Below are positions 7,277-15,222 of a stretch of 63,196 bases of DNA, piece after piece. The position numbers and the translations under genes were made by a program. Below the pieces are notes generated by a model. It searched no databases, was not told the DNA's origin, and worked only from the letters and a program-made list of their open reading frames with translations. The number at the start of each line of letters is the position of its first letter. Positions within the stretch are counted from its first letter, which is position 1. The DNA is from Pseudonocardia nigra (GTDB taxonomy: Bacteria > Actinomycetota > Actinomycetes > Mycobacteriales > Pseudonocardiaceae): NCBI RefSeq assembly GCF_019396355.1, contig NZ_JAHKRK010000007.1, forward strand, positions 20,303-83,498, given 5' to 3'.

Positions 7277-9222
7277 ACGTCGATCCCCGAGATCTCCAGC
7301 GCGTGCTCGACGGCCGCTGGGCGGCAGTGCGCGAGGAGGTCCGCACCCAGTTCGGCGACCGGTCGCTGCACCCGGACCCCGACCTGAGCACCGAGGAGTA
7401 CCGCGCGCTGACGACGGCGAACCTGGGCCTGCTGGCCGAGAGCCGCCGCCCGCACCTCGGCTTCGACCCGGCCTACGGCGGCGGGGGCGATGTCGGCGGG
7501 GTGGTCACGGCGTTCGCGATGCTCGGCTACGGCGACCTGTCACTGCTGGTCAAGGCCGGGGTGCAGTGGGGCCTGTTCGGCGGCGCCGTGCAGGCGCTCG
7601 GCACTTCGCGGCACCATGACGAGTACCTGAAGCCGATCATGGACGGGGAGCTCCTGGGCTGCTTCGCGATGACCGAGACCGGGCACGGCTCGGACGTGCA
7701 GCACCTGCGCACCACCGCGACGTACGACCAGGCGGCGCGCGAGTTCGAGATCTCCACGCCGGACGCGGGGGCGCGCAAGGACTACATCGGCAACGCCGCG
7801 CGCGACGGGCGGATGGCCGTGGTCTTCGCGCAGCTGATCACACAGGGAACATCCCACGGGGTGCACGCCCTACTCGTCCCGATCCGGGATTCCGAGGGGC
7901 GGCCGCTGCCCGGCGTCACGATCGGCGACTGCGGCCGCAAGGCGGGCCTCAACGGCGTCGACAACGGCAGGCTGAGCTTCGACCGCGTGCGCGTGCCGCG
8001 GGGGGCCCTGCTCAACCGCTTCGCCGACATCGCCGAGGACGGCACGTACGAGAGCCCGATCGCGAGCGAGTCGCGGCGGTTCTTCACGATGCTCGGCACG
8101 CTCGTCCGCGGCCGGATCAGCGTGGCGGGCGGGGCGGGGAGCTCCACGCAGAAGGCGCTCGCGCTCGCGATCCGCTACGGCGCCACACGGCGGCAGTTCA
8201 GCGATCCCGCGACGGGCGAGGAGGTGGTCGTCCTCGACTACCTCGCCCACCAGCGCAAGCTGCTCCCCGCGCTCGCGACGACCTACGCGCTGCACTTCGC
8301 GCAGGCCGACCTCGTCGCGGACATGCACGAGCTGCAGGGCTTCGGCGCGGCGGGCGACGAGCGGCGGCAGCGCGACCTGGAGACGCGTGCCGCCGGGATC
8401 AAGGCGGCCGCGACCTGGCACGCCACGGCGACGATCCAGACGTGCCGGGAGGCGTGCGGCGGCGCCGGCTACCTCGCCGAGAACCTGCTCCCGCAGCTCA
8501 AGGCCGACACCGACGTGTTCACCACGTTCGAGGGCGATAACACCGTGCTCCTGCAGCTCGTCGCGAAGACGCTGCTGTCGGACTACGGGCGCCGGGTCGG
8601 GAAGCTCGACCTGCTCGGCAAGGCCCGGTTCGGGGCGCGGCTGGCCGCCGACGCGGTGGCCGAGCGCACCGGGCTGCGCGCGGTGCTGCGGCGCGGCGAC
8701 GTGCGCGACCGGGCGTACCAGCGGTGGCTGCTCGTCGAGCGCGAGGAGCACCTGCTGGCGAACGCGGCGCAGCGGATGCGCAAGGCGCTCGCGCCCGGGG
8801 CCGACCAGTTCGCGGTGTTCAACGATGCCCAGGACCACCTGCTGGTGGCGGCGCGGGCCCACGTCGACCGGGTCGTGTTCGACGCGTTCGCCGCGGCCGT
8901 CGCCCGGGTGCCCGACCCCGGCGTGCGCGCGCTGCTGGCGCAGGTGCACGCCCTGTACGCGCTGTCGGTGCTCGAGGGCGACCGGGCGTTCTTCGTCGAG
9001 CACGCGTACCTGACGCTGGGGCGGGCGAAGGCCGTGACGCAGGCGGTCAACGCGCTGTGCGGACGGCTGCGCCCGCACGCCCGGACGCTCGTGGACGGCT
9101 TCGGCATCCCCGAGCCGTGGCTCGCCTGCCCCCTGCTGGACGGCGAGCACGACCCGACGGCCGCCGCCACCGACCCCGCGCCGTCCCGGGAGGAGCCGAC
9201 CGACCTGGCCTCGGTGGGGTGA
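7273..9222 (+). CDS. acyl-CoA dehydrogenase/oxidase with ACOX-type C-terminal extension
   Basis: 649 residues from the GTG at 7273, which overlaps the TetR stop (GTGA) and follows a strong AAGGAGGAC site. The acyl-CoA dehydrogenase core includes LLGCFAMTETGHGSDVQ, the FAD/substrate-binding strand typical of acyl-CoA oxidases, and QTCREACGGAGYLAENLLPQ followed by FEGDNTVL, where oxidases carry the catalytic Glu. About 180 further residues form the second helical domain seen in ACOX proteins; plain dehydrogenases are ~390 residues. It should introduce the 2,3-double bond in acyl-CoA, the first beta-oxidation step; whether electrons go to O2 or to ETF cannot be read here. It is co-transcribed with the TetR gene and lies beside the thiolase operon. 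Confidence 0.9.
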   Translation: MNVDPRDLQRVLDGRWAAVREEVRTQFGDRSLHPDPDLSTEEYRALTTANLGLLAESRRPHLGFDPAYGGGGDVGGVVTAFAMLGYGDLSLLVKAGVQWGLFGGAVQALGTSRHHDEYLKPIMDGELLGCFAMTETGHGSDVQHLRTTATYDQAAREFEISTPDAGARKDYIGNAARDGRMAVVFAQLITQGTSHGVHALLVPIRDSEGRPLPGVTIGDCGRKAGLNGVDNGRLSFDRVRVPRGALLNRFADIAEDGTYESPIASESRRFFTMLGTLVRGRISVAGGAGSSTQKALALAIRYGATRRQFSDPATGEEVVVLDYLAHQRKLLPALATTYALHFAQADLVADMHELQGFGAAGDERRQRDLETRAAGIKAAATWHATATIQTCREACGGAGYLAENLLPQLKADTDVFTTFEGDNTVLLQLVAKTLLSDYGRRVGKLDLLGKARFGARLAADAVAERTGLRAVLRRGDVRDRAYQRWLLVEREEHLLANAAQRMRKALAPGADQFAVFNDAQDHLLVAARAHVDRVVFDAFAAAVARVPDPGVRALLAQVHALYALSVLEGDRAFFVEHAYLTLGRAKAVTQAVNALCGRLRPHARTLVDGFGIPEPWLACPLLDGEHDPTAAATDPAPSREEPTDLASVG

Positions 9223-9248
9223 CCCCGGCCCGAGTGGGGGGACGAGGG

Positions 9249-10841
9249 TCAGTGCTGCGCCAGGTCGGCGTGCTCCTCCCGCAGGGCCCGCTTGAGGATC
9301 TTGCCGCTGGGGTTCTTCGGCAGCGCGTCGGCGAGCACCACGTACTTGGGCCGCTTGTAGCCGGCCAGCCGTTCCTTCGTGTGGGCGTCGACGTGCGCCG
9401 CGGTGAGTGTCGCCCCCGGCTTGGGGACGATGACGGCGGTGACGGCCTCGATCCAGTGCGGGTGGCTGATCCCGAACACCGCCACCTCAGCAACGCCGTC
9501 CAGTTCGTAGATGGCCTCCTCGACCTCCCGGCTGGCCACGTTCTCGCCACCGGTCTTGATCATGTCCTTCTTGCGGTCGACCACCGACAGGTAGCCGTCC
9601 TCGGTCATCACGCCGAGGTCGCCGGAGTGGAACCAGCCGCCGCGGAACGCCTCGGCGGTCTTCTCCTCGTCCTCGTAGTAGCCCAGCGTGGCGTGCGGGC
9701 TGCGGTGCACGATCTCGCCGACCTCGCCCGGCGGCACGGGCTCGCCCAGCTCGTCCACCAGCATCGTCTCGACATTCAGCGCCGCCCGGCCCGCGCTGCC
9801 CGCCCGCTCCAGCTGCTCGTGCGGGCGCAGGATCGTGGCGAGCGGGGCCATCTCGGTCTGGCCGTAGAAGTTCCACAGCTGCACGTCCGGCAGCCGGCGC
9901 TGCAGCTCGCGCAGCACCTCCACCGGCATCGGCGACGCGCCGTAGTAGCCCTTGCGCAGGCTCGACAGGTCGGTCGCGTCGAAGTCCGGGTGCCGTAGCA
10001 GTGAGATCCACACCGTCGGCGGGCAGAACAGCTTCGTCACCTTCTCCCGCGCGATCGTCGCCAGCAGCGCCGCCGGGTCCGGGCCGGGCAGGATGACGCT
10101 CGAGGCGCCCAGGTAGACGTCCACGGAGAAGAAGCAGTCCAGCTGCGCGCAGTGGTACATCGGCAGCGCGTGCACCTCGACGTCGCCGGCCTCCATCCCA
10201 CCGTCGACGATGCACGACACGTACTGCCCGATCAGCGACCGGGACGACAGCATCACGCCCTTGGGCCGCGACTCGGTGCCCGAGGTGTACATCAGTCGCA
10301 GCGGGTCGTCGTCGGCGACCACGACGTCCGGCGCGTCGACCGGCCCGTCCCTCCACCACGCGTCGACGTCCTCCCACCCCTCGGCCGCGGCCGCGCCGGA
10401 CAGCGGGATCGCCCCGCGCACGCCGCGCTCGACACCCGCCGCCGTCAGAGCGTCGGCCGCCGTCGCCACCAGCGCGTCCTCCGCGACGATCCCCGAGGCG
10501 CCGGAGTGGCGGAGGATATAGGCGATCTCGTCGGCGGTGAGCATGAAGTTCACCGGCACCAGCACCACGCCGAGCTTCGCGGTGGCGAACGCCAGCACCG
10601 CGTACTGCCAGCAGTTGTGGGAGAGCAACGCCAACCGGTCGCCCTTGCGCACGCCGCGCCCGGCCAGCGCGTGCGCGGTGCGGTTCACCGCGACGTCGAA
10701 CTCGGCGTACGTGACGCGCAGGTCGCCCGCCACCACGGCGAGCTTGTCGGGGTAGCGGCGCGCGGTGCGGTGCAGCAGGTCGCCGACGGCGTGCTGGCGG
10801 GCGCGGTCGATCGCGGCTGCGGTGCCGGGGCTGAAGGACAT
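9249..10841 (-). CDS. fatty acyl-CoA synthetase (AMP-forming, FadD-like)
   Basis: 530 residues from the ATG at 10841 (MSFSPGTAAAIDRARQ). The adenylate-forming motifs appear in order: the P-loop YTSGTESRPKGVMLS, YGQTEMAP, the hinge region YLSVVDRKKDMIKTGGENV, and the C-terminal lysine motif NPSGKILKR. The protein activates a fatty or other carboxylic acid to its acyl-CoA with ATP, feeding the beta-oxidation genes next to it. The gene converges on the acyl-CoA dehydrogenase with only 26 bp between stops. A much longer open frame continues upstream in the same frame but is Arg/Gly-rich and lacks a start signal. Substrate is not assignable. Confidence 0.92.
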   Translation of the reverse strand: MSFSPGTAAAIDRARQHAVGDLLHRTARRYPDKLAVVAGDLRVTYAEFDVAVNRTAHALAGRGVRKGDRLALLSHNCWQYAVLAFATAKLGVVLVPVNFMLTADEIAYILRHSGASGIVAEDALVATAADALTAAGVERGVRGAIPLSGAAAAEGWEDVDAWWRDGPVDAPDVVVADDDPLRLMYTSGTESRPKGVMLSSRSLIGQYVSCIVDGGMEAGDVEVHALPMYHCAQLDCFFSVDVYLGASSVILPGPDPAALLATIAREKVTKLFCPPTVWISLLRHPDFDATDLSSLRKGYYGASPMPVEVLRELQRRLPDVQLWNFYGQTEMAPLATILRPHEQLERAGSAGRAALNVETMLVDELGEPVPPGEVGEIVHRSPHATLGYYEDEEKTAEAFRGGWFHSGDLGVMTEDGYLSVVDRKKDMIKTGGENVASREVEEAIYELDGVAEVAVFGISHPHWIEAVTAVIVPKPGATLTAAHVDAHTKERLAGYKRPKYVVLADALPKNPSGKILKRALREEHADLAQH

Positions 10842-10906
10842 GCCCGGATCCTGCCGGAGGAGCGCCGCGAATTGCAGCACCCGGGGCGGAGTGGGGCGGG
10901 GGCGGC

Positions 10907-11638
10907 TCAGGTTGGGCGGGCCGTCAGGTGGCCCGCTACCACCACGGCGATCGTGATCACCGCCGACAGCGCCAGGCCGGCTGCCAGGTGCCACCGCAGC
11001 AGCGCGGCACCCGCGGCCGCGCCCAGCAGGATCAGCGCCACCGCACCCGCCCGCCGCCGCCACGCGGCGCCCGTGCCGCCGGCCAGCCGGGAGTCGGCGG
11101 CCAGGCCGGTGAGCGTCGAGGTGACCACCACCGTGGTGACGTCCTTGACCGCGAGCTTCCGGGCGGTCGCAGCCTGCGCGCCCATCACGAACCCGAGCGC
11201 CGCGGTGACCAGGAGCAGCGGCGCGGACACCGTGCCCGGCTCGCCCGGCTCGGCGCCGTCGATGCCGAGCAGCGCGGCGCCCACGGCGAGCGCCGCCAGC
11301 ACCAGCCCGACGAGCAGCAGGAGCACCGTGGTACGGACCGTCCAGGCCGCCGGGGCACCCTTCAGCACGCGGCCCGCGGCGACGGCCCCGGCGAGGAACG
11401 CCACCAGCGCGACGACGGGGCCCAGCACCGGCAGGTCCTCCGCGCCGGCGAGCCCCATGCCGAGGATGACCACGTTGCCGGTCATGTTCCCGGTGAAGAC
11501 GCGGTCCAGCCCCAGGTAGCCGACGGCGTCGATCACACCGGTGGAGAACGTGAGCGCGAGCATCAGGGCCAGCGACCAGCTGTCGCGGCGGGAGCGGACG
11601 GCTGCCCCCGCCGGTGCGGCCGCACTCGTGGACGACAT
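10907..11638 (-). CDS. DUF1275 (YoaK-family) integral membrane protein
   Basis: 243 residues with six or seven hydrophobic helices. The N-terminal part contains the family hallmark TFSTGVIDAVGYLGLDRVFTGNMTG split over two helices, diagnostic of YoaK/DUF1275 proteins. Function is unknown in the family. AAGGAG precedes the ATG. It is divergent from the peptide importer operon, with 86 bp between starts. Confidence 0.9.
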   Translation of the reverse strand: MSSTSAAAPAGAAVRSRRDSWSLALMLALTFSTGVIDAVGYLGLDRVFTGNMTGNVVILGMGLAGAEDLPVLGPVVALVAFLAGAVAAGRVLKGAPAAWTVRTTVLLLLVGLVLAALAVGAALLGIDGAEPGEPGTVSAPLLLVTAALGFVMGAQAATARKLAVKDVTTVVVTSTLTGLAADSRLAGGTGAAWRRRAGAVALILLGAAAGAALLRWHLAAGLALSAVITIAVVVAGHLTARPT

Positions 11639-11688
11639 CGAGGTCGACGCTCCTTAACAGAGAGGAAACATCCGCTGCGTACGGTGCG

Positions 11689-11700
11689 ATTGTATACATC
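11689..11700. promoter_or_regulatory. candidate FCD-GntR operator upstream of the peptide importer operon
   Basis: ATTGTATACATC contains the perfect 8-bp palindrome TGTATACA, 25 bp before the binding-protein start. Several FCD-type GntR regulators recognise TTGTATACAA-like sites (family knowledge), and this operon ends with an FCD-GntR gene. TTGTATAC recurs at 54548 before the second FCD-GntR-linked operon in the window. Confidence 0.5.
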
Positions 11701-11724
11701 TCCCCCTCGCCGAAGGGCCGATCC

Positions 11725-13368
11725 GTGCACCACCCCTCGCGCCGCCGCGCCGCTCGAGTGAGCCTCGGTGTCCTGCTCGCGATCGGGCTGACCGGGTGCA
11801 TCCCCGTCCAGCCGGTCGAGCCCGCGCCGCCCCGCCCCGACGTCCCGGCGGTGCCGATCGACGGGCGCCCCGTCCGCGAGGGCGGTGATCTCGTCATGGC
11901 GCTGTCCGCCGAGCCCGACCGCCTCGATCCCACGACGTCGTCGTCGCTCTACACGCGGTACGTGATGAACACGATCTGCGAGAAGCTCTACGACATCGAC
12001 GCCGAGGGCGAGCTCGTCCCGCAGCTGGCCACGGCCCTGCCCACCGTCTCCGCCGACGGCCTCACGGTCACCATCCCGGTGCGCACCGGGATCTCCTTCG
12101 GCGATGGCACGCCGTTCGACGCGGCCGCGGTGGCCACGACCCTGCAGCGCCACCTCACGCTGGAGACCTCGGCGCGCAAGAGCGAGCTGGGCCCGATCAG
12201 CAGCATCGAGGTCGCGGACCCGGCCACCGTGGTCGTCCGCTACGAGCAGCCGTTCGCGCCGCTGACCGCCTCGCTCGCCGACCGCGCCGGCATGATCATG
12301 TCACCGGCCGCGATCGCGGAGCTGGGCGCGGACTTCGGGGAGTCCCCGGTGTGCGTCGGGCCGTTCCGGTTCACCGAGCGCGTGCCACAGACGTCGATCA
12401 ACGTGGAGCGCGACCCGAACTACTACGACGCCGACCAGGTGCACCTCGACTCGATCACCTACCGGATCATGACGGACGCGAACATCCGCGCCGCCAACCT
12501 GCGCTCCGGCGACGTCCAGGTGGCCGACAGCATCTCCCCGCAGGACGTCGACGCCCTCCAGCAGGAGCGCGGGATCGGCGTGCTGCAGATCGGGTCGCTG
12601 GGCTACCAGGGCGTCACGTTCAACCTCGGCAATGTCAACGGCGTCGGCGAGCCGCCGGAGCCGATCGACACGCCCATCGCGTCCGATCCGCGCGTGCGGC
12701 AGGCGTTCGCGCTGTCGGTGGACCGGACGACGCTGGTCAACTCCGTGTTCAACAACTGGTTCGAGCCCGCGTGCTCGCCGATCTCCCCGGACAGCCCCTA
12801 CTCGACGCCGGCGAGCGAGGCGTGCCAGCCGCACGACCCGGCCCGGGCGCGGCAGCTGCTGGCCGAGGCCGGGGTAGCCACCCCGTACCCGGTGACGATG
12901 CTCGTCAGCAACAACCCCGACACACTGCGGCTCGCCCAGGCGCTGCAGGCCAGCGTCCGCGACGGGGGCTTCGAGGTCACCATCCAGCCGGTCGAGTACT
13001 CCACGCTGCTCGACACCCAGGATCGCGGCGACTTCGAGATCCTGCAGCTCGGCTGGTCGGGGCGGATCGACCCGCACAGCAACATGTCGACCTTCCTGTC
13101 CACCGGGGCGGGCAACAACGTCGCCGGGTACAGCAACCCGGAGGTCGACCGGCTGCTCCGCGAGGCGACGCAGGTGAACGACCAGGCCGTCCGTGCCGAT
13201 CTCTACGGCCAGGTGGTGGAGATCATCCAGCGGGAGCTGCCGATCCTCTACCTCTATCGGCAGCGCAACCTGACCGCCTACACCACGGATGTGGCCGGCA
13301 TCGCGACCTACGCCGACGGCGTCGTGCGGCTCGGCCGGGCCGCCTTCCTCGCCGAGGAGGAAGACTGA
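11725..13368 (+). CDS. ABC transporter substrate-binding lipoprotein, peptide type (SBP_bac_5)
   Basis: 547 residues from a GTG with GAAGGG upstream; a longer open frame to 11614 has no ribosome site. The basic N-terminus leads to a lipobox LAIGLTGC with lipidated Cys25. The mature protein follows the DppA/OppA family (MALSAEPDRLDPTTSSSLYT near the start, FGDGTPFDAAAV, VCVGPFRFTE). It would capture oligopeptides or related solutes at the cell surface and pass them to the two permeases that follow with overlapping or 1-base spacing. The gamma-glutamyltransferase in the same operon hints that gamma-glutamyl compounds are the ligand. Confidence 0.92.
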   Translation: MHHPSRRRAARVSLGVLLAIGLTGCIPVQPVEPAPPRPDVPAVPIDGRPVREGGDLVMALSAEPDRLDPTTSSSLYTRYVMNTICEKLYDIDAEGELVPQLATALPTVSADGLTVTIPVRTGISFGDGTPFDAAAVATTLQRHLTLETSARKSELGPISSIEVADPATVVVRYEQPFAPLTASLADRAGMIMSPAAIAELGADFGESPVCVGPFRFTERVPQTSINVERDPNYYDADQVHLDSITYRIMTDANIRAANLRSGDVQVADSISPQDVDALQQERGIGVLQIGSLGYQGVTFNLGNVNGVGEPPEPIDTPIASDPRVRQAFALSVDRTTLVNSVFNNWFEPACSPISPDSPYSTPASEACQPHDPARARQLLAEAGVATPYPVTMLVSNNPDTLRLAQALQASVRDGGFEVTIQPVEYSTLLDTQDRGDFEILQLGWSGRIDPHSNMSTFLSTGAGNNVAGYSNPEVDRLLREATQVNDQAVRADLYGQVVEIIQRELPILYLYRQRNLTAYTTDVAGIATYADGVVRLGRAAFLAEEED

Positions 13369-13369
13369 C

Positions 13370-14323
13370 ATGGGCCGCTACCTGTTGACCCGCCTCGGCC
13401 AGGGCCTCATCACCCTGCTGCTCGCCTCGATCGTGGTGTTCGCCGGCGTGCGCGCCCTCCCGGGCGACCCCGCCCTCGCGTTGGCCGGGGAGGAGGCCAC
13501 GCCCGAGATCGTGGCCGCCATCCGGGCGCAGCTCGGGCTCGACGAGCCGCTCGTCGTGCAGTACTTCCGGTTCCTGGGCAATGCGCTGACCGGCGACCTG
13601 GGCAGCTCGGTGCGCACCGGCACGCCGGTCACCGAGCTCATTGCGACGACGCTGCCGGTCACGGCGTGGCTGTCGCTCTACGCGATCGTCATCGCCGTCG
13701 TCGTCGGGATGGCGGCCGGCGTGCTGGCCGCGGTGAAGCGCGGCCGGTGGCAGGAGCTCGCCGTGAACGGCGCGTCGCTGCTGTCGCTGTCGGTGCCGAA
13801 CTTCTGGCTGGGCCTGCTCGCGATCCTCTACCTCGCCGTCGGCTTCGGCTGGTTCCCGGCGTCGGGATACGTGCCGGTCACCGAGGAGCCGTTCCGGGCG
13901 CTGTGGCACCTGACGCTGCCGGCGCTGATCCTCGGCACCGGGCTGGCGGCGATCGTGATGCGCCAGACCAGGGCATCGATGATCGACGCGCTCGCGGCCG
14001 ACTACGTGCGCACCGCGCGGGCGAAGGGCTCCTCGCGCAGCACCGTCATCGTCCGGTACGCGCTGCGGAACAGCCTCGTCGTCGTCGTGACGATCGTCGG
14101 CCTGCAGCTGGGCGGGCTGATCTCCGGGGCCGTGGTCACGGAGCGGATCTTCGGTCTCCCCGGCTTCGGGAAGCTCACCCTCGACAGCGTCTTCAGCCGG
14201 GACTACCCCGTGATCCAGGGGGTCGTGCTGGTCGTGACGCTCGCCTACATCCTCATCAACCTCGCGGTCGACGTCCTCTACTCGGTGATCGACCCGCGGA
14301 TCCGCGTCGGAGGGACGGCCTGA
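13370..14323 (+). CDS. ABC transporter permease, DppB/GsiC type
   Basis: 317 residues starting 1 base after the binding-protein stop. It has six membrane helices with the DppB-like N-terminus MGRYLLTRLGQGLITLLLAS and the early GDPA motif (LPGDPALALAG). The EAA-type coupling loop (DYVRTARAKGSSRSTVIVRYALRN) contacts the ATPase in this family. It ends in IDPRIRVGG, typical of DppB proteins. It pairs with the following DppC-type permease. Confidence 0.94.
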   Translation: MGRYLLTRLGQGLITLLLASIVVFAGVRALPGDPALALAGEEATPEIVAAIRAQLGLDEPLVVQYFRFLGNALTGDLGSSVRTGTPVTELIATTLPVTAWLSLYAIVIAVVVGMAAGVLAAVKRGRWQELAVNGASLLSLSVPNFWLGLLAILYLAVGFGWFPASGYVPVTEEPFRALWHLTLPALILGTGLAAIVMRQTRASMIDALAADYVRTARAKGSSRSTVIVRYALRNSLVVVVTIVGLQLGGLISGAVVTERIFGLPGFGKLTLDSVFSRDYPVIQGVVLVVTLAYILINLAVDVLYSVIDPRIRVGGTA

Positions 14324-15207
14324 TGGCTCTTGTCACGCCCACCGTGGGCCCCACCGACACCGACCTCGGCAGCAGGCGCGGGCGGATCGTCAAGGGACTG
14401 CTGCGCAACCGGCTCGGCGTGGTCGGCGGCGGCATGCTGCTCGTCGTCGTGCTCGCCGCGGTGCTCGCCCCGTGGCTCGCGCCGTACCCGCCGAGCGAGG
14501 TGCACTTCGCCACCCCGTTCCAGCTGCCGCGGACCGTGGGCTTCCCGCTGGGCACCGACGACCTCGGCCGCGACATCCTGTCCCGCATCCTGTACGGGAC
14601 GCGCGCATCGCTGCAGGTCGGTGTGCTCGCCGTGGCGCTGGCGATCGTCGTGGGCGCCCCGCTGGGGCTGCTCGCGGGCTACTGGCGGTGGCTGGACGGA
14701 CTGATCTCGCGGTTCACCGACCTGCTGCTCGCGTTCCCGTTCCTCATCGTCGCGGTCGGTCTCGCCGCCATCAACGGCGCCAGCCTGACGAACGCGGCGA
14801 TCGCGCTCGGCCTCGCGCAGGTGCCCACGATGATCCGGGTGGTGCGCGCGGAGACGCTGCGGCTCAAGGGCCACGAGTTCGTGCTCGCCGCCCGCAGCAT
14901 GGACGCCTCCGGCGTGCGCATCCTCGCCACGCACGTGCTGCCCAACGCGGTGTCGTCGATCATCGTGCAGGCGACGGTGATCATGCCGGTCGCGGTGATC
15001 GGCGAGGCGCTGCTGTCGTTCCTCGGGCTCGGCATCCAGCCGCCGAGCCCGAGCCTGGGCATCATGCTGTCCGATGCGCAGCAGTACATCGTCCGGGCGC
15101 CGTACGCCGCCGTCTTCCCCGGCCTCGCGATCGTCGTGATCTGCCTGGCCTTCAACCTGTTCGGCGACGCACTGCGTGACGTGCTGAGCCCCGGCTCCCG
15201 CCGCTGA
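14323..15207 (+). CDS. ABC transporter permease, DppC/GsiD type
   Basis: 294 residues; the ATG overlaps the upstream TGA (TGATG). The N-terminal LGTDDLGRDILSRILYGTR motif is diagnostic of DppC permeases. Six helices follow, with the coupling loop KGHEFVLAARSMDASGVRI and the C-terminal PSPSLGIMLSDAQQY. It forms the heteromeric channel with the preceding permease. Confidence 0.94.
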   Translation: MALVTPTVGPTDTDLGSRRGRIVKGLLRNRLGVVGGGMLLVVVLAAVLAPWLAPYPPSEVHFATPFQLPRTVGFPLGTDDLGRDILSRILYGTRASLQVGVLAVALAIVVGAPLGLLAGYWRWLDGLISRFTDLLLAFPFLIVAVGLAAINGASLTNAAIALGLAQVPTMIRVVRAETLRLKGHEFVLAARSMDASGVRILATHVLPNAVSSIIVQATVIMPVAVIGEALLSFLGLGIQPPSPSLGIMLSDAQQYIVRAPYAAVFPGLAIVVICLAFNLFGDALRDVLSPGSRR

Positions 15208-15222
15208 CCTGAGAGGATCTTC

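Noticed and set aside
7273..9222. assignment of the acyl-CoA dehydrogenase as FadE5
   Set aside because: The neighbourhood resembles the mycobacterial fadA2-fadE5 region, but the oxidase-like motifs and ACOX C-terminal extension differ from what I know of FadE5.
9223..9248. terminator between convergent acyl-CoA dehydrogenase and synthetase genes
   Set aside because: Only 26 bp, with no convincing stem; termination signals may lie inside the coding ends.
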